Of a stretch of 64,000 nucleotides of DNA, positions 51,459-60,081 are shown piece by piece (position 1 is the first letter of the stretch; each line of letters opens with the position of its first letter). Position numbers and translations under genes: made by a program. The stretch is from NCBI GenBank assembly GCA_937981555.1, contig CALJOK010000019.1, forward strand, positions 1 through 64,000, in the 5' to 3' direction. The notes under the pieces are model-generated. The model was not told the origin of the DNA. It worked only from the letters and a program-made list of their open reading frames with translations, and did no database searches. Origin of the DNA: an uncultured Saprospiraceae bacterium. Lineage in GTDB: Bacteria; Bacteroidota; Bacteroidia; Chitinophagales; Saprospiraceae.

Positions 51459-51836
51459 ATGTTTAAATATACAAAAACTACCTTGCAGAAAATAGAAACT
51501 ATTTTTGAAGAGTTGGATTATAAAGTGAGGTACGAAAGAGGCAGTTTTAAGTCAGGTTATTGTTTGGTAGAAAATAGAAATATTGCTGTGGTCAATAAGT
51601 TTTTTGATATTGAAGGGCGGATTAATGTTCTATTGGAAATTCTTACTGATTTCGAAGCGATAGATGAAACTGGTTTCACCGAAAAGACATTAGAGTTTTA
51701 TAAAAAAATAATGAAGACGCTGGATAAAAAAGAGAAAGAGGAAAATAAAGAGGAAGTGAAGGAAGAAGTTAAAGCAGAGGCATCGGAAGAAGAAGTTGCA
51801 GAGACAAAAAAAGAAGAGACTACTGAATCGGAATAA
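51459..51836 (+). CDS. conserved small protein with acidic tail
   Basis: 125 aa. The first ~85 residues look folded (IETIFEELDYKVRYERGSFKSGYCLVENRNIAVVNKFFDIEGRI), while the last ~40 are almost only Glu, Lys, Ala, Val and Thr and should be disordered or coiled-coil. No signal peptide; cytosolic. Similar short proteins ahead of an MBL-fold gene seem familiar from Bacteroidota, but I know no function. The MBL gene starts 53 nt downstream, suggesting co-transcription. Confidence 0.7.
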   Translation: MFKYTKTTLQKIETIFEELDYKVRYERGSFKSGYCLVENRNIAVVNKFFDIEGRINVLLEILTDFEAIDETGFTEKTLEFYKKIMKTLDKKEKEENKEEVKEEVKAEASEEEVAETKKEETTESE

Positions 51837-51889
51837 TCAAGATTAAAAATAAATTTCAAAATTATTTTTGAAGTTAAAATATTCTCACC

Positions 51890-52660
51890 ATAAAATTAAA
51901 AATCACCATTCTCGGAACAGGAACCTCTCAAGGAGTTCCAATTATCGGATGCGATTGTCAAGTTTGCCAATCAAAAGATCCGAAAGATAATAGGTTACGG
52001 GTATCTATTTTAATTCAAGCAGAAGGTAAAAATATAGTCATTGATGCAGGGCCAGATTTCCGACAACAAATGTTGAGAGCGGGGGTTCGTCATTTGGATG
52101 CAGTTATTTTGACACATGAACACAATGATCATATGATAGGTGTAGATGATGTTCGACCATTTAATTTTAAGCAAAAAGAAGAGATTCCTGTTTATGCTAC
52201 AGAACGGGTTCAAAAAGATTTGCGATTACGATTTGAATATGTTTTTTCGGAAAAAAAATATCCAGGAGCTCCCTCATTAGGTTTACGTACGATTTCAAAA
52301 GATGAATCATTTGAAATAAAAGGATTGAAATTTACTCCAATAGAAGTAATACATGGGAATTTGCCAGTATTAGGATTTCGGATTGAAGATTTTACGTACA
52401 TAACAGATGCGAGGACAATAGCCCCTGAGGAGATGGCAAAAATAGAGGGAAGTAAAATATTGATACTCAATGCGTTACATTATTATGAGCATTATTCACA
52501 TTTGAATGTTCCTCAAGCATTGGATGTGATTGAAAAATTGAAACCAGAGCAGGCATTTTTGACTCATGTAAGTCATCACATGGGATTAGCTGCTGAAATA
52601 AATAAAATATTACCGACTAATGTTAAATTAGCATACGATCAGCAATTGATAGAACTGTAA
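51890..52660 (+). CDS. MBL-fold metallo-hydrolase (PhnP/RNase Z-like) with non-ATG start
   Basis: The track shows only 52070-52660 (196 aa), but the frame stays open back to 51878 and encodes the missing family N-terminus: KLKITILGTGTSQGVPIIGC, then DCQVCQS and VIDAGPDFRQQM. With the start at 51890 (ATA at the expected Met position) the protein is 256 aa, a full-length MBL hydrolase. Metal ligands: THEHNDH (HxHxDH), later HGNLPVLGFRI, TDA and a C-terminal THVSHHMG. No ATG or GTG is available upstream before the TAA at 51875. Members act as phosphodiesterases or lipoyl/octanoyl-linked hydrolases; substrate unknown. Confidence 0.75.
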   Translation: MKLKITILGTGTSQGVPIIGCDCQVCQSKDPKDNRLRVSILIQAEGKNIVIDAGPDFRQQMLRAGVRHLDAVILTHEHNDHMIGVDDVRPFNFKQKEEIPVYATERVQKDLRLRFEYVFSEKKYPGAPSLGLRTISKDESFEIKGLKFTPIEVIHGNLPVLGFRIEDFTYITDARTIAPEEMAKIEGSKILILNALHYYEHYSHLNVPQALDVIEKLKPEQAFLTHVSHHMGLAAEINKILPTNVKLAYDQQLIEL

Positions 52661-53062
52661 AAAATAAAACAAATTTTATGTGTTGAATTACCACCTTATT
52701 GCATAAAATAAACGTTGTTTTAATAAGAAAGGATCGATTTAATTAATATTTGGATAATAATAATGTGTAAAGTCTAGAAAACTAAAGTATTACGAATGAA
52801 AAATGATAACAATGGTTCGGATTTTGTAATATAAAAATATTAGATTTTATCGATAGATATAATTTTTGGATTTTTAAACAAAAAGACCAAAAGACGTTTA
52901 TAATAAAAGTATAAAGTGTTATTTGTCGTAAAAAGTCTTAATTATCTTTTACTGGAAAATAAAATACCCAAAAAAGACACTTATATTTATGACAAGAGTT
53001 ATTTCCAAAAATAATTAAAAACTAAATAATTGGTTTTTAGTTAGAATTCAAAAACTCCGACT
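52661..53062. other. 402-nt gene-free region upstream of the T9SS locus
   Basis: Very AT-rich with no ORF, no strong hairpin and no exact TAnnTTTG match with good spacing. It presumably holds the promoter of the sprF-like gene. Confidence 0.5.
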
Positions 53063-54031
53063 ATGAAGAATTTTTTTACATTTCTTATTTTATGCATTGG
53101 GTTTTCAGTTCAAAGTCAACAGGCTGGTCAATATTCCATGTATATGTTGAATAAGTATCAAAATAATTCAGCCTACGCAGGTTTAGATAATTCATTAAGT
53201 ATTACAGGTGTATTTCGAAGCCAATGGGTCGGATTAAATGGAAATCCAGTTATGCAAAATATCAATGCACATATGCCGGTGTATTTTATAAAAGGAGGAG
53301 TGGGACTAAATGTGAATAATATAGAACTTGGTGCAGAGCAAAATACTTCGATGACACTTTCTTATGCATATCATAAGCCTGTTGGAAATATAGGAATACT
53401 TTCGATAGGAGCAGGAGGGGGATTTTATCAAAAAACGTTGGATGGAAGTATTTTAAGAACACCAGAAGGAGATTATGATGAAAATAATCCGATCAACCAT
53501 AATGATCTAATTTTATCAGAAGGAAGAGAAACGGGATTAGTGCCAATATTTAATGCGGGTGTATTTTTTCAAACAGAAAAATTTGAAATAGGAGCATCAG
53601 CTATAAATTTGATAGAACCACAAATTAATTTGAATACAAACGTTAATTTTCAATTGAAAAGGCATTATTTTTTAACAATGGCATACAATTGGGATATTAA
53701 CAATTCTTTTAGTTTGCAGCCATCAATTATGATGAAGTCAGATTTAATCGAAACCCAATTAGAAATTTCAACAATAATTAAATACAATGACAATATATTT
53801 GGAGGACTAGCGTTTAGAGGATATAGCGAATCTACAATTGACGCAACAGCATTTTTGGTTGGCATTAAATTGAGTGAGAAAATTACCCTAGCCTACTCCT
53901 ACGACCTAACATTGTCCTCCTACAATTCGGTAAGCAACGGATCCCATGAAATTTTAATCAATTATAATTTGAATAAAATAATTGGAGCCGGAGTGCCTCC
54001 CCGAATTATTCACAATCCAAGATTTTTATAA
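53063..54031 (+). CDS. PorP/SprF family type IX secretion membrane protein
   Basis: 322 aa. Signal peptide (about 1-19, SVQSQ), then the PorP/SprF opening QAGQYSMYMLNKYQNNSAYAGLDNSLSITGVFRSQWVGLNGNPVMQ, a 14-strand-type barrel (VGLNVNNIELGAEQNTSMTLSYAYH; AFLVGIKLSEKITLAYSYDLTLSSY) and a C-terminal PRIIHNPRFL. These outer-membrane barrels are needed for export or anchoring of T9SS adhesins. It stands directly upstream of gldKLMN, the usual order, and before a separate promoter. Confidence 0.9.
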   Translation: MKNFFTFLILCIGFSVQSQQAGQYSMYMLNKYQNNSAYAGLDNSLSITGVFRSQWVGLNGNPVMQNINAHMPVYFIKGGVGLNVNNIELGAEQNTSMTLSYAYHKPVGNIGILSIGAGGGFYQKTLDGSILRTPEGDYDENNPINHNDLILSEGRETGLVPIFNAGVFFQTEKFEIGASAINLIEPQINLNTNVNFQLKRHYFLTMAYNWDINNSFSLQPSIMMKSDLIETQLEISTIIKYNDNIFGGLAFRGYSESTIDATAFLVGIKLSEKITLAYSYDLTLSSYNSVSNGSHEILINYNLNKIIGAGVPPRIIHNPRFL

Positions 54032-54170
54032 ATTTTATTATTTATACGTTTTATTTTTAAAAATAATCAACGTATTTATTTAGTCTGAATCAAAATTATC
54101 AACAGCAAAGTTAAATTAGGAGAGAAAAATTCTTTTTCGAAAAATTCTCCGTTTTTTGTTTGGCTATTTA

Positions 54171-54178
54171 TATCTTTG
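54171..54178 (+). promoter_or_regulatory. candidate -7 element for gldK
   Basis: TATCTTTG, 115 nt ahead of the gldK ATG. Just upstream (54119-54158) an imperfect ggaga...tctcc hairpin with a T-run may terminate the sprF-like transcript. Confidence 0.5.
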
Positions 54179-54292
54179 CTAGCTATTAAGCAAAAATCAG
54201 AATATAAATTTTTGTTTTAGCTTTTAAACAGACTATATTTACGTTCATTTTTTTAAGCTTTACTTAATCTGAAGGAAAACTCGGGTGTTAAA

Positions 54293-55531
54293 ATGAAAAA
54301 ATTATCAAAAACAGTACTGGTATTATTAACGCTTAGTATCATCGCAAGTTCTTGCGGAACAAAGCAAAATGGTCAATTAATTGGTGTATCTGATAGACCC
54401 TCATGGAGTGGAATCAATCCTTATGGAATGGTTTATATACCCTCTGGAACGCTACACATTGGTCCAAGTGATCAAGATGTAAGTCAGACCTACATTCAAA
54501 GACCTAAATCTATTTCTATCCAAGGCTTTTATATGGATGACACCGAAATCACTAATAATGAGTGGCGTCAGTTTGTATATTGGGTTCGTGATTCATTGGC
54601 TCATACCGCTTTAGGTAATGTGATGGATGATGAGGAAACTGGTGATGAAAAAATTGATTGGGAAATGGAAATCGATTGGGAATCAGAAGAATTAGAAGAT
54701 CTCTATTACTCTGGTGATGACCGATTTGCAGGTAGAAAGGAATTGGATACGCGGAATTTCGTATATAATTACGAATGGTATAATTGGCAAGCTGCAGCTC
54801 ACAATAAAGACCTAGACGCAAAAAGAGGAGATTTTATATTGAGAGATGAGGCCAATATCTATCCTGATACATTAGTATGGGTGAGAGATTTCGCATACTC
54901 ATATAATGAACCTTTTACTCGTAACTATTTTTGGCATCCAGCCTTTGATGATTATCCAGTAGTGGGAATTGATTGGAAGATGGCAAATGCTTTTTGTTAC
55001 TGGAGAACTAAACTTTGGAGTATCTCTGATGAAGTTAATTCTGAAGATTTCAGATTACCTACTGAGCATGAGTGGGAATATGCAGCACGTGGAGGTCACG
55101 AGCATGCACCTTATCCATGGGGTGGTTATTATGTAAGAAATGCTAAAGGTTGTCTTTTAGCTAACTTCAAACCAGGAAGAGGAAATTATCCAGAAGATGG
55201 AGGTTTTTATACCGTAAAAGCTGATGCTTACTTTCCTAATGATTATGGATTATATAATATGGCAGGTAATGTATCTGAGTGGACTTCGTCTGCTTTTCAT
55301 GAGAACTCCTATTCATTTATCCATGATTTGAATCCTGATTTTAGATATGATGCAACAGATGAAGATCCAGAAGCTCAAAAGAGAAAAGTAATCAGAGGTG
55401 GATCTTGGAAAGATATTGCATTCTTCATGCAAACAGGAACACGTCATTGGGAATTCCAAGATACTACTAAATCTTACATTGGATTTAGATGTGCATTGAC
55501 ATTCTTAGGTCGTTCAATCAATGACTTTTAG
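54293..55531 (+). CDS. gldK: T9SS core lipoprotein GldK
   Basis: 412 aa. Lipoprotein signal ending IASSCGTK (Cys at about 21). The rest is a formylglycine-generating-enzyme-like (SUMF1) domain: YGMVYIPSGTLHIGPSDQDV, IQGFYMDDTEITNNEWRQFVYW, FDDYPVVGIDWKMANAFCYWRTKLW, FRLPTEHEWEYAARGG, GLYNMAGNVSEWTSSAF, VIRGGSWKD and IGFRCALTF. In GldK/PorK this domain is structural, forming the periplasmic ring with GldN under the outer membrane. First gene of the gldKLMN locus. Confidence 0.96.
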   Translation: MKKLSKTVLVLLTLSIIASSCGTKQNGQLIGVSDRPSWSGINPYGMVYIPSGTLHIGPSDQDVSQTYIQRPKSISIQGFYMDDTEITNNEWRQFVYWVRDSLAHTALGNVMDDEETGDEKIDWEMEIDWESEELEDLYYSGDDRFAGRKELDTRNFVYNYEWYNWQAAAHNKDLDAKRGDFILRDEANIYPDTLVWVRDFAYSYNEPFTRNYFWHPAFDDYPVVGIDWKMANAFCYWRTKLWSISDEVNSEDFRLPTEHEWEYAARGGHEHAPYPWGGYYVRNAKGCLLANFKPGRGNYPEDGGFYTVKADAYFPNDYGLYNMAGNVSEWTSSAFHENSYSFIHDLNPDFRYDATDEDPEAQKRKVIRGGSWKDIAFFMQTGTRHWEFQDTTKSYIGFRCALTFLGRSINDF

Positions 55532-55542
55532 TGAAAAATATA

Positions 55543-55593
55543 AAAACATTAAGGAGCAGTGATTAATTAAAATAACTGCTCCTTAAATGTTTT
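55543..55593 (+). terminator. strong hairpin between gldK and gldL
   Basis: aaaacattaaggagcagt pairs with actgctccttaaatgtttt (one bulged base) and is followed by tataaatt. It looks like a terminator or attenuator separating gldK from gldLMN, which would set different expression levels. Confidence 0.75.
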
Positions 55594-55752
55594 ATAAATT
55601 AATCTTAATTGAACCGAATCCTACCTATTATCTTTACGTTAAATTAAATTGTTACTTTTTATAAGTTTAGCATTATGCTAAAGGGTTATCCTATTATAAA
55701 GTAGCAAACCCAATTATTGAAATAAATTACTAACCTACTTAAAAAGATTAAA

Positions 55753-56340
55753 ATGAGTTTTTTAAAGTCAAAAACGTTCAAGTACATTAAAAATTTAATT
55801 ATTGGACTTGGAGCATCTGTAGTATTATTAGGAGCATTATTTAAGTTGGAAAGCTGGGAATATGCGAGTGAAATGTTGATCGCTGGATTATGTATTGAGG
55901 CATTTATCTTTGCTTTTTTAGGAATTATTGGACCTGAAAAAGATTACTACTGGGAAAAATTATACCCAGGATTAGCTGATTATGATTCAAAAATTTCTCC
56001 ATTAATGGCTGGACCAGTTAACGAAGCTACTCCTGGATTAAACGGAGAGGTTGTTGAACATCAATTAGGTGGAATGTTAAATGAATTACAAGGAATGTCA
56101 AAATCTCTTGGTTCATTAAAAGCATTGCAAGAAGTTGATTTTTCAGGAACTGGTGAGCAAATGAAAACAATGAGTAATTTCTATACAAGAATGAATGAAG
56201 CAATGGCTGATCTTTCTGATTCATTAGAGGACACTAAAGCATACAAACAACAATTAACTGCTTTGAATCAAAACCTTGGTTCTCTTAATTCAGTTTATGG
56301 AAATGTATTGACTGCTATGTCAGGCATTAGTAATAAATAA
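55753..56340 (+). CDS. gldL: T9SS motor protein GldL
   Basis: 195 aa. Two N-terminal membrane helices (about 15-31 IIGLGASVVLLGALFKL and 42-58 LIAGLCIEAFIFAFLGI), with the charged residues known to matter for proton coupling (E34-type in the first helix region, E48-type near CIEAF), then a cytosolic helical tail (about 90-195) with MLNELQGMSKSLGSLKALQEVDFSGTGEQM. GldL and GldM form the inner-membrane proton-driven motor. The tail length is similar to or a little shorter than in Flavobacterium. Confidence 0.95.
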   Translation: MSFLKSKTFKYIKNLIIGLGASVVLLGALFKLESWEYASEMLIAGLCIEAFIFAFLGIIGPEKDYYWEKLYPGLADYDSKISPLMAGPVNEATPGLNGEVVEHQLGGMLNELQGMSKSLGSLKALQEVDFSGTGEQMKTMSNFYTRMNEAMADLSDSLEDTKAYKQQLTALNQNLGSLNSVYGNVLTAMSGISNK

Positions 56341-56386
56341 TTAAGAAGTATTTAAACCTTATTGTTCAATTTAAAAATCAAAAGAT

Positions 56387-58036
56387 ATGTCAATACCTAA
56401 GGAACCCCGGCAGCTGATGATTAACTTGATGTACTTAGTACTGACAGCATTATTAGCGTTGAATGTATCAGCCGAGGTAATGAATGCTTTTTTCGATTTA
56501 GACGAAAGTTTACAGACTTCAAATAGCTTAACTAAGCAAGGAGTCGAATCAACTAAAGAAGGAATTCAACCAACATTAGAAAAGAAACCTTTATTACAAG
56601 TTCCTCTTAATTCAGGAATAGATGCTGTAAGTGAAGAAGTGAGTAGTTTTATCGCATTTATTGAAGATATTAAAGTTCAGTTGATAGATGGAACTGGAGA
56701 TAAGAATGGTGTAATTGATGCGGCTGATCATATCAAAAATGATATGAAAAATAAGCCTAAAGGGAAAAAGAATAAAGATATTACCACTAGAGTATTAGTT
56801 AAAGGTGATATAAAAACTGGAACAGAACCTCAAGGACCAATTATCGTTCAAAAAGTATCAGATCTTAAAGCTAAATTAATTGAGATCTATACTAAGACGA
56901 TTAAAAATGAGGATGTAATGAAAGAAGGTAAGTTGGATCAGAAAGAAGTAGATGAAAGAATTCAAAGCCTTATTGCTAGTATTCCTCTTTCAATTGAATC
57001 AGAAGAAGAAATCAAAGCTAAGTCAAAATCTGGAAAAGCAAAATCCTGGTCTGAATACAAATTCGGACATATGCCTTTAGCTGCTGTTTTGCCTACTTTG
57101 ACGAAATTACAAACTGATGCTCAAAACTCAGAAGCTACTATCGTTAATAAATTAGCAGAACTAGTTGGAGGTAGAGAAATCAAGTTGAATAAATTTTTCC
57201 CAGTAATTAATGCCAAAAAAGGGTATGTAATTAAAGGTGAAAAATTTGAAGCAACTGTTCAAATTGGAGCTTACTCTTCTGAATTCGGAAAGAACTCTTC
57301 TATCTCAATTAACGGAAAATCAATTCCTTTAGTAGATGGTGTTGGTCAATATTCTGTAACGGCTAATTCAACAGGTAAACAAAAGTTAAAACTTGTTTCC
57401 AATGTAACGAATCCAATTACAGGAGAAAAATATCCAGCTACTGGTGAATTTGAATATGAAGTAGGAGTTCGTTCTGCTACTGTTTCTGCAGACAAAATGA
57501 ATGTATTTTACATAGGAGTAGATAATCCTGTTTCTGTTACTGTTGCAGGTGCTTCAAGTAATGATATTAAGGCTAGTTGTTCTGGTTGTAATATTAAAGG
57601 AAGTAAAGGTAAATACACAGTTACTGCTTCTCGACCTGGGGATGCAACTATTAATGTATCTGGTGGTGGGTTACCTAATACTCCATTTAAATTCCGTGTA
57701 AAACGTATTCCTGATCCTACTGCAAAGCTTTCTGGAAATGTTGGTGGATCAATCGGTAACGGTGAATTCAAGGCACAAGGTGGTGTAGCTGCAATATTAG
57801 ATGGTTTTGATTTTGATGCAAAATGTCAAATTCAAGGTTTTATAGTTACTCGTCAAGCAAAACGAGCAGATCCAGTTGATATCAATAACAGAGGAGCTCG
57901 TTATTCTTCGGAAGCCAAAAATTTGGTAAACAAGGCTAAACCAGGTGACGTTTATTACTTTGATAATGTAAAAGCTAAATGTCCAGGTGACCCTGCAGGT
58001 CGAAAAATTAACTCAATGGTCTTTAAAATCAAATAA
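56387..58036 (+). CDS. gldM: T9SS motor protein GldM
   Basis: 549 aa. Opening IPKEPRQLMINLMYLVLTALLALNVSAEVMNAFFDLDESL with one membrane helix at about 13-33, then the four periplasmic domains D1-D4 (a helical D1 to about 225; Ig-like D2-D4, with GGREIKLNKFFPVINAKKGYVIKGEKFEATVQIGAYSSEFGK and VSADKMNVFYIGVDNPVSVTVAGAS). The dimer spans the periplasm to the GldKN ring and transmits motor rotation. It follows gldL by 46 nt. Confidence 0.96.
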   Translation: MSIPKEPRQLMINLMYLVLTALLALNVSAEVMNAFFDLDESLQTSNSLTKQGVESTKEGIQPTLEKKPLLQVPLNSGIDAVSEEVSSFIAFIEDIKVQLIDGTGDKNGVIDAADHIKNDMKNKPKGKKNKDITTRVLVKGDIKTGTEPQGPIIVQKVSDLKAKLIEIYTKTIKNEDVMKEGKLDQKEVDERIQSLIASIPLSIESEEEIKAKSKSGKAKSWSEYKFGHMPLAAVLPTLTKLQTDAQNSEATIVNKLAELVGGREIKLNKFFPVINAKKGYVIKGEKFEATVQIGAYSSEFGKNSSISINGKSIPLVDGVGQYSVTANSTGKQKLKLVSNVTNPITGEKYPATGEFEYEVGVRSATVSADKMNVFYIGVDNPVSVTVAGASSNDIKASCSGCNIKGSKGKYTVTASRPGDATINVSGGGLPNTPFKFRVKRIPDPTAKLSGNVGGSIGNGEFKAQGGVAAILDGFDFDAKCQIQGFIVTRQAKRADPVDINNRGARYSSEAKNLVNKAKPGDVYYFDNVKAKCPGDPAGRKINSMVFKIK

Positions 58037-58041
58037 AGATC

Positions 58042-58099
58042 TCAAAACTTCGTTTGAAATTTAGAAGTTTTGAAACCTCAAGATCTCTAAATTTCAAAC
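58042..58099 (+). promoter_or_regulatory. mutually exclusive hairpins between gldM and gldN
   Basis: Stem A: tcaaaacttc (58042-58051) with gaagttttga (58064-58073). Stem B: gtttgaaatttaga (58052-58065) with tctaaatttcaaac (58086-58099), 14 bp perfect. A and B share bases 58064-58065 and nest across each other, so both cannot form fully. Confidence 0.5.
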
Positions 58100-58143
58100 T
58101 TAGAAATAATTAGTATTAAGAAAATTACATAAATCATTAAGTC

Positions 58144-59010
58144 ATGAAGATTTCGTTTAAAATTTTTAGTTTATGCCTTTTAGGATTGTTGATCTTTTCA
58201 AATCCAGCAATGGCACAAGACCCTAATCCTGTAAATACAGAGGCAGAAACTACAGAGGATTTACCATTAGATGACATCGTTGAAAAAAGATTAGTTGATG
58301 ATCGTATGGTTTTACCATATGCTCCAATCCGAGAAGCTGATGTTTTTTGGGAAAAAAGAATTTGGAGAGTAATTGATATTCGGGAAAAAATGAATTTACC
58401 ATTTGCATTTCCTGAAAAACCTTTCTTTACAATTTTGATGGAGGCAGCCGTTAATGGTGAAATTGCAGCTTATAATGTCAATGAATATGACAAATTTGAA
58501 ATGAGATTGCAAGCTGACGAAATTGCTTCTATGGGAAGTAACATTGATACAGTAATTACTTTCGATCCTGAAACTTACGAAGAGCAAGTTCAGATCGTTA
58601 GAAATGACTTGAATCCTGAGGATGTTAAACAATTCCGATTGAAAGAAGTGTGGTTCTTTGATGAGAACACTTCAACTTTGCAAGTTAGAATCTTAGGAAT
58701 TGCACCACTTATTGATGTAAAAGATGACAATGGTAACTATCGTTTTACCAAGCCTATGTTCTGGATTTATTATCCTGATTGTAGAGAGTTGTTTGCACGT
58801 CATAAAGTTTTCAATCCTGGAAATGATGGTGACTTAGGTACTTGGGAAGACCTTTTCGAAAGAAGATTTTTCTCTAGTTACATTTACAAAGAATCGAATG
58901 TTTATAACAGACGTATTCAAGATTACCTTCAAGGTGTAGATATCTTATTGGAAGCTGATAAGATCAAACAAGAAATCTTCAACTACGAACATGATTTATG
59001 GTCATATTAA
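58144..59010 (+). CDS. gldN: T9SS ring protein GldN
   Basis: 288 aa. Signal peptide (about 1-25, NPAMAQ), then the GldN/PorN core: DDRMVLPYAPIREADVFWEKRIWRVIDIREKMNLPFAFPEKPFF, YNVNEYDKFEMRLQADEI, FRLKEVWFFDENTSTLQVRILGIAPL, PMFWIYYPDCRELFARHKVFNPGNDGD and WEDLFERRFFSSYIYKESN. It binds GldK to build the outer-membrane-associated ring. Only one copy is seen (no GldO-type duplicate). Last gene of the locus, closed by a strong terminator. Confidence 0.96.
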   Translation: MKISFKIFSLCLLGLLIFSNPAMAQDPNPVNTEAETTEDLPLDDIVEKRLVDDRMVLPYAPIREADVFWEKRIWRVIDIREKMNLPFAFPEKPFFTILMEAAVNGEIAAYNVNEYDKFEMRLQADEIASMGSNIDTVITFDPETYEEQVQIVRNDLNPEDVKQFRLKEVWFFDENTSTLQVRILGIAPLIDVKDDNGNYRFTKPMFWIYYPDCRELFARHKVFNPGNDGDLGTWEDLFERRFFSSYIYKESNVYNRRIQDYLQGVDILLEADKIKQEIFNYEHDLWSY

Positions 59011-59030
59011 TTTAATATGATAAAGAATAC

Positions 59031-59064
59031 AAAAGCCCATTTCGATTTTTCGAAATGGGCTTTT
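59031..59064 (+). terminator. terminator of the T9SS locus
   Basis: aaaagcccatttcga/tcgaaatgggctttt, a perfect 15-bp stem with a 4-nt loop and a T-run. Confidence 0.93.
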
Positions 59065-59112
59065 TCATTTTAATTACATCTTGATTATAAAAACAAAAAC
59101 CATATCCTTTCG

Positions 59113-59120
59113 TATTTTTG
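59113..59120 (+). promoter_or_regulatory. -7 element for the methyltransferase gene
   Basis: TATTTTTG, 19 nt before the ATG at 59140. No clear -33 box. Confidence 0.6.
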
Positions 59121-59139
59121 CTATAGATAAAATAATGAT

Positions 59140-59937
59140 ATGCAAGTAAGACATAAAGACAGACAGGTTTATTTTAAAGAGCAGATATTTACAACTAATA
59201 AATATGTGATTCCTTTTTTGGAAAAACACATGCCTGTAGATTCAAATACAAAAATCTTAGAAATTGGATGTGGGGAAGGTGGAAATTTAGAGCCCTTCTT
59301 AGACTTAGGTTGCCAAGTAGTTGGAGTAGACTTAAGTGAAGGTAAAATCAAAAAAGGAAAAGCATACTACGAAACTCATGAAAAGAAGGATAATATTCAA
59401 TTTCTTTTCAAGGACATTTATGAAGTAGGAGTGGATGAAATTGGGACTTTTGACTTAATAATTATGAGAGATGTCATCGAGCATATCCATGATCAAGAAA
59501 AATTCATGGGTTATCTCAAAAAATTTGTGTCTAAAAGTGGAAAAATATTTTTTGGGTTTCCTCCTTGGCAAATGCCTTTTGGAGGGCATCAACAAATTTG
59601 TCAAAATAAAATAGCTTCCACACTTCCTTATTATCATCTGCTTCCTCGACCACTTTATACAGGAATGTTAAAAATGTTTGGAGAGCCAGCTAATCGAATT
59701 GAGGCACTTCTCGAAATAAAAGATACTGGAATAAGTATTGAGCGTTTTGAAAGAATCCTAAGGAAAGAAAATTACAAAGTGGATGAAAAAATGCCATTTT
59801 TAATTAATCCTAATTATGAGGCAAAATTTAATTTAACTCCGAGAAAGCAGTTTTCATTAATCTCAGCCATTCCATATTTTAGAAATTTTTTAACGACATG
59901 TTGCTATTATTTAATTTCGATTCCTGAAAGCAAGTAA
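59140..59937 (+). CDS. class I SAM-dependent methyltransferase
   Basis: 265 aa. Rossmann SAM site: motif I KILEIGCGEGGNLEPF (about 39-54), VVGVDLSEGKIKKGK (acidic motif II), IQFLFKDIYEV, and motif IV FDLIIMRDVIEHI (about 105-117). The C-terminal half has GKIFFGFPPWQMPFGGHQQI and a tail with many Arg/Lys. Related enzymes methylate small molecules, quinones or glycans; the substrate is not evident. Its neighbours (ABC exporter, glycosyltransferases) allow a surface-glycan role, as inference only. Confidence 0.88.
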   Translation: MQVRHKDRQVYFKEQIFTTNKYVIPFLEKHMPVDSNTKILEIGCGEGGNLEPFLDLGCQVVGVDLSEGKIKKGKAYYETHEKKDNIQFLFKDIYEVGVDEIGTFDLIIMRDVIEHIHDQEKFMGYLKKFVSKSGKIFFGFPPWQMPFGGHQQICQNKIASTLPYYHLLPRPLYTGMLKMFGEPANRIEALLEIKDTGISIERFERILRKENYKVDEKMPFLINPNYEAKFNLTPRKQFSLISAIPYFRNFLTTCCYYLISIPESK

Positions 59938-59953
59938 CTGTAATTGGAAATAA

Positions 59954-60008
59954 AAATAATGTAAAAGAGGTATTAATACATTGTATTAATACCTCTTTTA
60001 CATTATTT
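59954..60008. terminator. 25-bp hairpin terminator after the methyltransferase gene
   Basis: aaataatgtaaaagaggtat and following bases (59954-59978) are inverted exactly at 59984-60008 around a 5-nt loop. It likely separates the methyltransferase and ABC transporter transcripts. Confidence 0.85.
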
Positions 60009-60081
60009 GAAATCTTTTTTTGGGTAAATTTGTTTACCCATGTTGAGTACTTGCTCAATGCATTATTGAATAAATAGAAAT

